Shown here: positions 32,974-40,594 of the stretch, in pieces
How positions within the stretch are numbered: position 1 is the stretch's first letter
How the letters are laid out: the number at the start of each line of letters is the position of its first letter
Assembly: GCF_003261175.1 (NCBI RefSeq)
Contig: NZ_QLNP01000062.1
Location: 124,001 to 188,000 of the forward strand
Direction: 5' to 3'
Length of the DNA: 64,000 nucleotides
From: Arthrobacter globiformis
Lineage (GTDB): Bacteria; Actinomycetota; Actinomycetes; Actinomycetales; Micrococcaceae
Translations under genes and position numbers: made by a program
The notes under the pieces: generated by a model
The model's input: the letters and a program-made list of their open reading frames with translations, nothing else
What the model was told of the DNA's origin: nothing
Database searches by the model: none

Positions 32974-33069
32974 AAGGTCTCCTCCGCCCGGCTGAGCCGG
33001 AGCCGGTGGCCCGGGATGCATCGCTGCATCCGTACTGACGGGCCACTCACAGACGGGAGTACTCCCCTT
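32974..33069 (-). ncRNA. yybP-ykoY (manganese) riboswitch aptamer
   Basis: Reading the minus strand, the leader of the TerC gene begins AAGGGGAGTACTCC and ends GGAGACCTT about 96 bases later. This is the yybP-ykoY arrangement: P1 from AAGG with CCTT, the conserved GGGGAGTA loop, and the conserved GACC of the facing loop, with a GC-rich variable arm between. The family binds Mn2+ and is typically found before TerC/Alx/MntP genes, as here. The ribosome site 30 bp downstream, GGAGTAC, is the exact complement of GTACTCC in the 5' arm (33056-33062), which suggests control of translation. Confidence 0.88.
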
Positions 33070-33111
33070 GATGGGTTAAATCGTAACTGATCAACGTGGC
33101 TGACGCCGTCC

Positions 33112-33852
33112 TCAGCCTTCGTTCCGCTGCTGCTTTTTGGCCTGCCGTGATGTCCATCCCTGCCGATGGAGCCGTTCAAAGCCGTCCAGGAGCAGGTCGA
33201 GGGCAAATTCAAACTCAAACTGGTCGTCGCAGCCACGGCCCACAACAGAGCCTTCATCATGCCTCGCTGCGGTGGCCACCTGAAGGATGTTCGGATAGCG
33301 TGCCGCGATCTGCTCGAACATTGCAGCCTGCACCTCGGGTGCCACCTCAACAGCGTCTCCCCCACCCCGGCCGGCGGAGTCATCAAACAGCTCTTGGGTG
33401 AATCCCCAGATGCGGCTGCCCATGGCGTGCATGACGTGATGGGTGAGGTCCACTGAGAAGCCAGCGGCCAGGAACATGGCGATGAAGGAGTCCATGTAGC
33501 CGAGGACGGCGGGGGTCTGGTTGGTTCGTGATTCCAGGACCTGCCGGGCCCACCGGTGCCGCTGGAGCACCGCCCTGGCCGACAGCACCCGCAGCCTGAC
33601 AGCGTTCTTCCAATCGGCGCCGCCTACCGCAGGGTCGATCTCGGAGATGATTGCCTCGACCATGCCGTCGAGGAGCTCCTCCTTGTTGGCGACGTGCTTG
33701 TAGAGCGCCATCGGCACAACGCCCAGTTCCTGCCCGAGCCGGCGCATGCTGAGCTCGTCGAGTCCGGCCTCGTCCGCCAGCGAAACGGCAGCCTGCAGCA
33801 CCCGGTTTCGGTTCAGCCGCACCCGGCGCTGCCCGTCAATCTGCTGGGTCAC
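33112..33852 (-). CDS. TetR-family regulator
   Basis: About 246 residues from the GTG at 33852, preceded by GGAAAGGAAGG. HTH at residues 15-60 (RVLQAAVSLADEAGLDELSMRRLGQELGVVPMALYKHVANKEELL) and a C-terminal domain of the TetR/Rv-type kind (RWARQVLESRTNQTPAVLGYMDSFIAMFLAAGFS). It is divergent from the MDR and DUF2306 genes across two GTGTAC-n3-GTACAC operators and probably represses them and itself. Confidence 0.88.
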   Translation of the reverse strand: MTQQIDGQRRVRLNRNRVLQAAVSLADEAGLDELSMRRLGQELGVVPMALYKHVANKEELLDGMVEAIISEIDPAVGGADWKNAVRLRVLSARAVLQRHRWARQVLESRTNQTPAVLGYMDSFIAMFLAAGFSVDLTHHVMHAMGSRIWGFTQELFDDSAGRGGGDAVEVAPEVQAAMFEQIAARYPNILQVATAARHDEGSVVGRGCDDQFEFEFALDLLLDGFERLHRQGWTSRQAKKQQRNEG

Positions 33853-33892
33853 GAACCTTCCTTTCCCTGATCCAAACTTACGCCATTGACAG

Positions 33893-33942
33893 GTGTACTG
33901 CGTACACTTTATCCTCCTTCCATAAAGGTGTACGTCGTACAC
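33893..33942. promoter_or_regulatory. Twin GTGTAC-n3-GTACAC operators
   Basis: GTGTACTGCGTACAC at 33893-33907 and GTGTACGTCGTACAC at 33928-33942 have identical 6-bp arms and are 35 bp apart. They lie between the TetR gene and the MDR gene; the second is just ahead of the MDR ribosome site (GAGGAG). Confidence 0.8.
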
Positions 33943-33964
33943 CAACGGGTACGAGGAGTTCCCC

Positions 33965-35026
33965 ATGAATACCAAGCAAGCAGGCACGGATGTCGGCCAC
34001 CGTCCGGCTGACGCAGGCGGCAGCGGCCGCCCCGGCAGCACGATGAGGGCGGCTACCTACCGCCGGTTCGGCGCACCCGAAGTGGTCCACGTCGAGGAAA
34101 TCCCCAAGCCGTCACCGCGTCCGGACGAGGTCCTCATCAAAGTCCACGCCAGCACGGTCAGCGCCGCCGACCACCGCGCCCGCAGCCGCACCGTCCCCGC
34201 GGGCCTGGGAATCCCGACGGCGCTCGGACTCGGCGCCTTCCGTCCACGGCACAGGGTTTTGGGAATGGACGTCGCGGGCGTGGTCGAAGCCACGGGATCC
34301 GCAGTAAGCAGGTTCGGGGTGGGTGACGAGGTGGTCGCCATGCTCGGGGCAAAGTTCGGCGGCCACGCCGAATACGTGACGGTCGTGCAGGACGCAGCCA
34401 TCACGGCCAAACCGCGGACCATGGGTTTCGAGGAGGCAGTCACGATCGTTTTCGGCGGCCTCACGGCCCGCGGCTTCCTGGCCCGCGCCGACGTCAAACC
34501 CGGCGACACCGTCCTCATCAACGGAGCCTCCGGCGCCGTGGGGACAGCCGCGGTGCAGCTCGCCAAGAACATGGGAGCCCATGTCACTGCAGTCTGCAGC
34601 AACGGAAACCGCGATCTGGTGACCTCTCTGGGTGCGGACCGGGTGATCGACTACAGCGCCCAGGACTTCGCCGCCGGGGACCACACCTACGACGTGATCG
34701 TCGACTGCGTCGGCAACGCCCCCTTCAGCCGGGTATCCGGCAGCCTGAACCCGGGCGGAAAACTGCTTCTCGTCGTCGCCGACCTGAAGGGGATTCTCCA
34801 GGCGTCAGCCAACACCCGCAGAAGCGGAAAACTCGTCACTGCCGGCGACCTGAAGCTCAGCTACACCGCCGACGACCTCGCCGACCTCGTCCGCCTCGCG
34901 GAAGCGGGCCGGTACCGGCCCGTCATCGACCGGACCTACACCCTTTCCCAGATCGTCCAGGCGCACCGCTTTGTCGATGCCGGACGCAAAAAGGGAAACG
35001 CCATCCTCCGCATCGCCGGCGAATAG
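33965..35026 (+). CDS. MDR-family NAD(P)H oxidoreductase (quinone reductase-like)
   Basis: 353 residues. The catalytic core begins at MRAATYRRFGAPEVVHVEE (residue 27); motifs include ASTVSAADHRARS, RVLGMDVAGVVEATG, GVGDEVVAMLG, DTVLINGASGAVGTAAVQLAKNMGAHV and the C-terminal VDAGRKKGNAILRI. No zinc-ligand set is visible. A GAGGAG site precedes the ATG at 33965. It is under the TetR operators and 9 bp ahead of the DUF2306 gene. Likely an enone or quinone reductase, possibly induced by an electrophile. Confidence 0.87.
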   Translation: MNTKQAGTDVGHRPADAGGSGRPGSTMRAATYRRFGAPEVVHVEEIPKPSPRPDEVLIKVHASTVSAADHRARSRTVPAGLGIPTALGLGAFRPRHRVLGMDVAGVVEATGSAVSRFGVGDEVVAMLGAKFGGHAEYVTVVQDAAITAKPRTMGFEEAVTIVFGGLTARGFLARADVKPGDTVLINGASGAVGTAAVQLAKNMGAHVTAVCSNGNRDLVTSLGADRVIDYSAQDFAAGDHTYDVIVDCVGNAPFSRVSGSLNPGGKLLLVVADLKGILQASANTRRSGKLVTAGDLKLSYTADDLADLVRLAEAGRYRPVIDRTYTLSQIVQAHRFVDAGRKKGNAILRIAGE

Positions 35027-35035
35027 GAGGCTCCC

Positions 35036-35743
35036 GTGAACGCCACCGAAAACACCGCCGCCCAGGCTCCAGGTCCTACCGTCAACCACAGGCCCGGTTC
35101 CCGACGACGGCCCCGGCATCACTGGCTGGTGCCTGCAGGCCTGATCTTCCTCACGCTCATCCCCATAATCGCCGGAGCGGCACGCCTAACCGAACTGACC
35201 GGCGGCGCCACCATCACCCCGAGGAACGAGAGGTTCTTCGCCTCCCCCGTCCCGGTGGTCACGCACATCATCAGCGTCACCGTCTACTCCCTCCTGGGGG
35301 CTTTCCAATTCACCCCGTCCCTGCACCGGGGCAGGCGCAGCTGGCACCGCACGGCGGGACGTATCCTGATACCCGCCGGCTTCCTGGCGGCCCTGTCCGG
35401 ACTGTGGATGGCCCTGTTCTACGCGCTGCCACCCAGCGACGGGCTCCTCCTGCTCATCCTCCGGCTGGTCTTCGGCAGCGCCATGCTGGTGAGCCTGATC
35501 CTCGGAGTCCTGGCCATCACCCGCCGGGACTTCGCCAAACACGGCGCCTGGATGACCCGCGCGTACGCCATCGGAATTGCGGCAGGAACACAGGCCCTCA
35601 TCCTCATCATCCCCGAGCTGCTGACGGGTCCGCCCGATGTGACAAGCCGGGCCGTCCTCATGGGAGCAGCCTGGGTCATCAACCTGGCAGTGGCCGAATA
35701 CGTCATCCGCCGAGGGTGGGGCACCCCAAAAATGGGGGCGTAG
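35036..35743 (+). CDS. DUF2306-family membrane protein
   Basis: 235 residues, about seven helices, starting at a GTG after AGGAGG. The pattern FASPVPVVTHIISVTVYSLLGAFQF, RSWHRTAGRILIPAGFLAALSGLWMALFYALPP and FAKHGAWMTRAYAIGIAAGTQ contains the His-rich intramembrane pairs (VTHI, WHRTAG, KHGAWM) of the DUF2306 family. Those His residues could bind haem or metal. It is the second gene of the TetR-controlled operon. Function unknown. Confidence 0.8.
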   Translation: MNATENTAAQAPGPTVNHRPGSRRRPRHHWLVPAGLIFLTLIPIIAGAARLTELTGGATITPRNERFFASPVPVVTHIISVTVYSLLGAFQFTPSLHRGRRSWHRTAGRILIPAGFLAALSGLWMALFYALPPSDGLLLLILRLVFGSAMLVSLILGVLAITRRDFAKHGAWMTRAYAIGIAAGTQALILIIPELLTGPPDVTSRAVLMGAAWVINLAVAEYVIRRGWGTPKMGA

Positions 35744-35785
35744 GCGCCCCGTTGCGCAGCCGCCCTGCCTTTGCCTTGCCACGAG

Positions 35786-35906
35786 GCACCTGCCCTCGCG
35801 CGGTTTTCAGGAGTAGGCTGTGGACGTCGGCAGGATTCCTGCGACTCCTTGCCGCGAGGCCGGTTCTCCATTTGAAGAGCTGGCAGTCACCGTGAAAGGG
35901 AGACTA
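35786..35906 (+). promoter_or_regulatory. Conserved leader of DUF4383 gene, copy B
   Basis: It matches the leader at 6357-6475 base for base over most of its length. The hairpin is kept although its bases changed: GCAGGA-T-TCCTGC here, GCAGG-n4-CCTGC in copy A. TAGGCT at 35814-35819 stands where copy A has TAGGAT. Ribosome site GAAAGGGAGAC is identical. Confidence 0.65.
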
Positions 35907-36380
35907 ATGACTACCGCTTCACACCCCACCCACCACCACGCCATGGGGTTGTCCCTTCACAACACCGCCATGGGTCTTGGTGCGGTTTTCCTGCTGGTCG
36001 GCGTCCTCGGGTTCATCCCGGGAATCACCAGCAACTACGGCGCCATGAGCTTTGCCGGGTATGACTCCGGGGCAATGCTGCTCGGAGTGTTCCAGGTGTC
36101 CGTGCTGCACAACATCGTCCATTTACTGTTCGGCGCGGCCGGCATCGCAATGGCCCGGACCGCCTCGACGGCCCGCTGGTTCCTGCTTGGCGGCGGCATC
36201 GTGTACATCGTTCTGTGGATCTACGGCCTGGTCATTGACATGGACGGGAGCGCCAACTTCGTACCGTTCAACACTGCCGATAACTGGCTCCATCTGATCC
36301 TCGGCCTCGCCATGGTCGGTTTGGGCCTCTGGCTCGGCAGGGATGCCATGGACCGGACGAGGGGAACCGCCACGCCCTAG
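35907..36380 (+). CDS. DUF4383 membrane protein, copy B
   Basis: 157 residues, four membrane segments, with about 14 differences from copy A (6476-6946) in the first 148 positions. The changes are mostly conservative (Val/Ala, Leu/Ile, Met/Leu), and the loop between helices 3 and 4 differs most (DMDGSANF against DMNTGANF). Both copies keep LHNIVH, the N-terminal HHH and DNWLHLILG, so both look functional. Function unknown. Confidence 0.85.
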   Translation: MTTASHPTHHHAMGLSLHNTAMGLGAVFLLVGVLGFIPGITSNYGAMSFAGYDSGAMLLGVFQVSVLHNIVHLLFGAAGIAMARTASTARWFLLGGGIVYIVLWIYGLVIDMDGSANFVPFNTADNWLHLILGLAMVGLGLWLGRDAMDRTRGTATP

Positions 36381-36408
36381 CGCGGACCCGCGGTCCTGAA
36401 TCAACCAA

Positions 36409-36462
36409 CGACGACGGCCGTCCCCTGAGCGGGCAATCTGGTCTAGGGGGACGGCTGTCGTC
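36409..36462. terminator. Terminator hairpin after DUF4383 copy B
   Basis: ACGACGACGGCCGTCCCCT and AGGGGGACGGCTGTCGT form a stem of about 16 bp around an 18-base loop. It belongs to the same ACGACGGCCGTCCCC type as the hairpin at 56935-56980. It separates this gene from the convergent LysR gene. Confidence 0.8.
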
Positions 36463-36485
36463 ATGTTCAAAGATCCCCCCGGCCG

Positions 36486-37424
36486 CTACAGATAGTCTTC
36501 GGCATGTTCGCGGGCGACTTCCAGCAGGGTGGAGTGGAAAGCAACCTCCGCCGGAGCGTAGACCTTGTCCTGGCGCTGGGCCAGCAATACCCGCCGCAGG
36601 GGTGCCGCGGAGCCGAGGCTGATGACCCTGACGTCCGGGTGCTGCAGGGCCACAGCAGTCTTGGGCACCATCGCCACGCCCATCCCGACGCTCACCATCG
36701 CCTGGGCTTCCTGATAATCATTGGCCAGGAAGCCAATCGTTGGTTCGAACCCCGCCTCATGGGCCGAGCGCTGCAGTACTTCCACCACGGGGTGCGCCTC
36801 GGCCCGCACTATCCACGATTCCTTCCGTAGCTCCTCCATGCGGATCTCTTGCCGGTCGGCGAGAGGGTGCCCGCGGGAGAGCAGGAGGACGGTGCTTTCC
36901 TGGAACACTTCGGTGGTCCGGATGGAATCGTCATGAAAGCGGTTCCAAGGGTAGTCCCAGAGCAGGCACAGCCCGGTGACTCCCGACTGCAGGTCATCAA
37001 CAAGCTCCTCGAAGCGTGCACTTCGCAGCGAGAGCCCAATCGCCGGGTACCTCTTCTTGAAGGCCCGGATGACAACGGGCATGAATGACCCGGCGAGAGT
37101 CGGAAACGTCCCTACCGTCAGGGAACCGCGTTTCAGGCCCGCGATTTGGTCGAGGTCGGACTGGGCGGCCCGCATCTGCCCGACGATTTTGCGGGCATGG
37201 CCGGCAAGCACCTGACCCGCCTCCGTGGGGACCACCCCGCGCGAGCGCCGGGTGAGGAGAGGCTGCCCGACTTCCTGTTCGAGCTTTCGCAGCTGCTGGG
37301 AGACTGCCGAGGGCGTGTACAGCATCAGTTCGGCCGCAGCAGTGATCGATCCTTGCTCGACGACCTCCACCAGCAACGCCAGCCGCCGAATATCGAATAA
37401 ATCTTGGGCTTCATCGTTAAGCAC
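36486..37424 (-). CDS. LysR-family regulator
   Basis: 312 residues. HTH: FDIRRLALLVEVVEQGSITAAAELMLYTPSAVSQQLRKLEQEVG, followed by RRSRGVVPTEAG and a LysR substrate domain (GSLTVGTFPTLAGSFMPVVIRAFKKRYPAIGLSL). It is divergent from the prpF-carrier pair with 242 bp between the starts. The co-inducer is probably the carboxylate carried by that transporter. Confidence 0.88.
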   Translation of the reverse strand: MLNDEAQDLFDIRRLALLVEVVEQGSITAAAELMLYTPSAVSQQLRKLEQEVGQPLLTRRSRGVVPTEAGQVLAGHARKIVGQMRAAQSDLDQIAGLKRGSLTVGTFPTLAGSFMPVVIRAFKKRYPAIGLSLRSARFEELVDDLQSGVTGLCLLWDYPWNRFHDDSIRTTEVFQESTVLLLSRGHPLADRQEIRMEELRKESWIVRAEAHPVVEVLQRSAHEAGFEPTIGFLANDYQEAQAMVSVGMGVAMVPKTAVALQHPDVRVISLGSAAPLRRVLLAQRQDKVYAPAEVAFHSTLLEVAREHAEDYL

Positions 37425-37666
37425 TTGTTTACCCTTCTCCGCAATTGGTTCATTCTATGCAGGCCGCTCTTAAAAGGCAGGAGTTCGGGGGCCATTGGGG
37501 GTGGGTTTTCTCTGCGACGCACCATCAGTATCCGTGCAACAGCAGTGAATGAAGCAACACTACATAGGAGGACAGAAATCCAACATTGTCTTCATTTGTG
37601 ATCTGGCTCATTCTCGAAACAGGAAGTCCGGAACGGTCCGGTCAGTCGAGAAGCAAGGAACGGATC

Positions 37667-38785
37667 ATGAAGATCGAAGCAGAGTGGATGCGCGGAGGCA
37701 CCAGCAAGTGCTGGGTCTTCGAAACCGGACAGCTGGACGAGACGGGAACCAGCCCGGATGTGCTGCTTCCCCGCCTGTTCGGCAGCCCGGACCATCGGCA
37801 GATCGACGGCGTCGGCGGTGCAACCTCCACCACCAGCAAAGCGATGATCCTTCACCGCCCCGCAGACGATGACGTTGATGTCGAGTTCACCTTCGCTCAG
37901 GTGGGCATCGAAGAGGCCGCTGTGGATTGGGGCAGCAATTGCGGCAACTGCTCCGCGGTGGTCGGCCTGTACGCCATCGAAAAGGGCTGGGTGGTGCCCA
38001 CCGGCGACGTCACGCGCATCATTACCCGCAACACCAACACGGGCCAGATCATCATCCAGCGGGTATCCACACCGTCCGGCGCCCTGCCGATCGTCCCGGA
38101 AGCACAGATGCCGGGCGTGCCGTTCCCCGGATACCGGGTTGGCCTCGGCTTCCAGGACCCTGCCGGCAAAACCACCGGACAGCTGCTTCCAACAGGTTCT
38201 GCCTCAGACACCATCACGGCCGGCGGAACCCGCTGGACCGTCTCCATGGTCGACGCCGGAGCACCAGTAGTCATTCTCCGGGCTGAGGACCTGGGCCTTG
38301 ACCCGGAGCGGTACGACAGCTGGTCCGCCGGGGTAGAGCTGCAACTGGAGACACTGGAGCACATCCGCCGCCAGGCAGCAGTGCGGATGGGCCTCGCCGC
38401 CACCACGGCCGAAGCGGCCCGAGCCGTGCCCAAGGTCGCGATCGCAGCGTCACCCGCCAAGGCCGACGACGAAAGCGACGTCAGCGTCATGATGCTCTCG
38501 ATGGGCAAGCCCCACCCGGCGCTTGCCATTACCGGAAGCATCGCACTGACCCTCGCCGCCCGTACCCCGGGCACTGTGCTTAACAACATCACCGGCAGCA
38601 CCGTTCGCCCTACCCTGCGGCTGCAGACACCGGCCGGCGTGATCGAAACCTGGAGCGAGGAACGGGACGGATCGCTGCTCGTCGGCGTCGACCGGACCGC
38701 CCGCACCATCGCCACCACCACCATCCACCTCCCCGAGGCCCTCGGCAGCGCCGTCGACGCCTCTTTCGCCAGCGCCACCAACTGA
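37667..38785 (+). CDS. prpF: PrpF-family isomerase
   Basis: 372 residues. MKIEAEWMRGGTSKCWVFE, GVGGATSTTSKAMIL, WGSNCGNCSAVVGLYAIEKGWV and SVMMLSMGKPHPALAITGSI are the family signatures, including the Cys residues of the diaminopimelate-epimerase-like active site. PrpF-type enzymes move double bonds in unsaturated tricarboxylates (2-methylaconitate, 4-oxalomesaconate, methylitaconate). No prpBCD genes are next to it, so a methylcitrate role is not established. The ATG at 37667 begins the domain; a TTG at 37586 in frame would add 27 residues. Followed 29 bp later by a carboxylate carrier. Confidence 0.87.
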   Translation: MKIEAEWMRGGTSKCWVFETGQLDETGTSPDVLLPRLFGSPDHRQIDGVGGATSTTSKAMILHRPADDDVDVEFTFAQVGIEEAAVDWGSNCGNCSAVVGLYAIEKGWVVPTGDVTRIITRNTNTGQIIIQRVSTPSGALPIVPEAQMPGVPFPGYRVGLGFQDPAGKTTGQLLPTGSASDTITAGGTRWTVSMVDAGAPVVILRAEDLGLDPERYDSWSAGVELQLETLEHIRRQAAVRMGLAATTAEAARAVPKVAIAASPAKADDESDVSVMMLSMGKPHPALAITGSIALTLAARTPGTVLNNITGSTVRPTLRLQTPAGVIETWSEERDGSLLVGVDRTARTIATTTIHLPEALGSAVDASFASATN

Positions 38786-38814
38786 CCAGCGCCACTCAAC
38801 GAGGAGACAGCATC

Positions 38815-40260
38815 ATGACTAAGACTCAAGAACAACCAGCACTCCTGGACACCGACACCCTCGACGACCGCTCCCCGCGGCCCAACCGTCGCCGCCGTAT
38901 CCTGCTGATGACGGTAGTCGCCACCGCTATTCTGGGTCTGGCCGCCCTCCTGTTCGGGGGTGTCTTGTTCAGCCCCGCGGCCGCCTCGGAATCGGAGCCG
39001 ACCATGACAGCCACCCAGATCATCCCGCTCGTCATTCTCGTCGTGATGTTCGTCGTCGCCACCAAATGGCCGCTGAACATCGGCGTGATGGGGCTGGTTG
39101 CCTCCTTCGGCGTCGGCTACTTCATGCTCGGAATGAGCGACAAGCAGATCCTTGAGGACTTCCCGGCCAGCATCGTCCTGACGATCATCGGCGTCACCTA
39201 CTTCTTCAGCATGGCCCAGCGAAACGGGTCCATCGACATCATCGTCCAGACCTGCGTCCGCCTGGTCAGGGGCAAGACAATGCTCCTGCCGTGGGTGTTC
39301 TTCCTCATGGCCGCCGCACTGACGGCGCTGGGCACCTTCTCCCCGGCCGCCGTCGCACTCCTGGCCCCGGCAGCACTGGGACTTGCCTACGAATCACGCA
39401 TCCACCCGGTCCTCATGGGCGCCTTCGTCATCAACGGAGCCCACGCCGGCGGCTTCTCCCCGCTGTCCGTCGCCGGCGTGCTGGTGCATGACATCTCCGT
39501 GAAAAACGGATTCCCCATCGAGCAGGGCGCGCTGTTCACGGCAAGCTTCGCCCTCAACTTCATCCTTTCGGCCCTGACCATCGTGGTGTTCGCCCTCCTC
39601 GGCAAGCTGCGCGACAAGCACGCCAACGAGTACGCCGGCCTGGACACGCCCCGCGCCGGACGTCCCCAGGGCCAGCAGATCTTCACGCTCGCACTGATCG
39701 CTGCGATCCTCGTGTGCACCCTGGGCTTCCACATGCCCATCGGATTCGTTGCCCTCTCCGCCGGGCTCCTGCTGGCCTTCGTCAACATCAAGGAACACAA
39801 GACCGTTATCGGCGGCGTTTCCTGGTCCACCGTCCTGCTCGTGGCCGGCATGATCACCTACGTCTCACTGCTCCAGCACGTCGGCGTCATCGACACCCTC
39901 GCCGAGATGGCCCTCGCCCTGGGAGCACCGCTCCTGATCGCCCTCGTCCTTTGCTACGTCATCGGCGTCGGCTCCGCGTTCGCCTCCTCCACGGCACTGC
40001 TGACCGCATTCATCCCCATGGCCGGCCCGCTGCTGGCAACCAGCTCACTGAGCGCCTCCGGAACCGTCGCAGCACTCGCCATCGCGGCCACCGTGGTGGA
40101 CGTCTCCCCCTTCTCCACCGACGGCGCCCTCGTCGTCGCCAACGCCCGCGACAACGACCGCCAGCGCGTCTACAAGCAGCTCATGATGTACGCCGGCGGC
40201 GTGGTCCTCGCGGCGCCGGCCCTGGCCTGGGCCCTGCTGGTACCCACCGGCATCATGTGA
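38815..40260 (+). CDS. Carboxylate transporter, SLC13/MatC-like
   Basis: 481 residues, 12 or so helices in two similar halves. Helical pairs such as ALGTFSPAAVALLAPAALGL, VINGAHAGGFSPLSVAGVL and the matching VIGVGSAFASSTALLTAFIPMAGPLL with VVDVSPFSTDGALVVANA resemble the re-entrant loops of ion-transporter-superfamily anion carriers (MatC, CitT, NhaD-like). It most likely imports the unsaturated carboxylate handled by the PrpF gene before it. A GAGGAG site precedes the ATG. Confidence 0.8.
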   Translation: MTKTQEQPALLDTDTLDDRSPRPNRRRRILLMTVVATAILGLAALLFGGVLFSPAAASESEPTMTATQIIPLVILVVMFVVATKWPLNIGVMGLVASFGVGYFMLGMSDKQILEDFPASIVLTIIGVTYFFSMAQRNGSIDIIVQTCVRLVRGKTMLLPWVFFLMAAALTALGTFSPAAVALLAPAALGLAYESRIHPVLMGAFVINGAHAGGFSPLSVAGVLVHDISVKNGFPIEQGALFTASFALNFILSALTIVVFALLGKLRDKHANEYAGLDTPRAGRPQGQQIFTLALIAAILVCTLGFHMPIGFVALSAGLLLAFVNIKEHKTVIGGVSWSTVLLVAGMITYVSLLQHVGVIDTLAEMALALGAPLLIALVLCYVIGVGSAFASSTALLTAFIPMAGPLLATSSLSASGTVAALAIAATVVDVSPFSTDGALVVANARDNDRQRVYKQLMMYAGGVVLAAPALAWALLVPTGIM

Positions 40261-40594
40261 TCCCCTCCCGGATGGAACTCACCAGGTTTCTGCCGGCCGG
40301 TGACCACCGGCCGGCAGGACTGCCGGATACACATCCGGCAAGCGGACGGAACGGCCCTGCACTCCATCGCAACAGGTAGCCCGAAAGCCGGGCGCAGGAA
40401 TGAACCCGTACGCACCACAGGCAGGGCGGCTCAGCCGCCCTGCCTTTTGGCGTGCCAGGCCCAACGTACCGGAGGAAGAGGCGGCGGTCCGGGCCTGGGT
40501 GGCGGCGTAAGGGCAGCGCTCACAGACACGTGAGGCCCCCGTCTTATAGGGGACAGGTCTATCCAGCCGGTGCAGGCTGGCGCAATATAACCCC
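40261..40594 (+). terminator. Intergenic stretch with stacked hairpins and one true terminator
   Basis: Three hairpins follow the carrier gene: CTGCCGGCCGGT-n4-complement at 40290-40317, TGCCGGAT-n4-complement at 40320-40339, and AGGCAGGGCGGC-TCA-complement at 40419-40445, which is followed by TTTT and is a classical Rho-independent terminator. The rest of the gap up to 40594 must hold the subtilase promoter. No gene is seen. Confidence 0.75.

Noticed and set aside
35728-35752. GGGGCG...CGCCCC at the end of the DUF2306 gene as terminator
   Set aside because: Six-base stem that overlaps the stop codon and has no T run; too weak to call.
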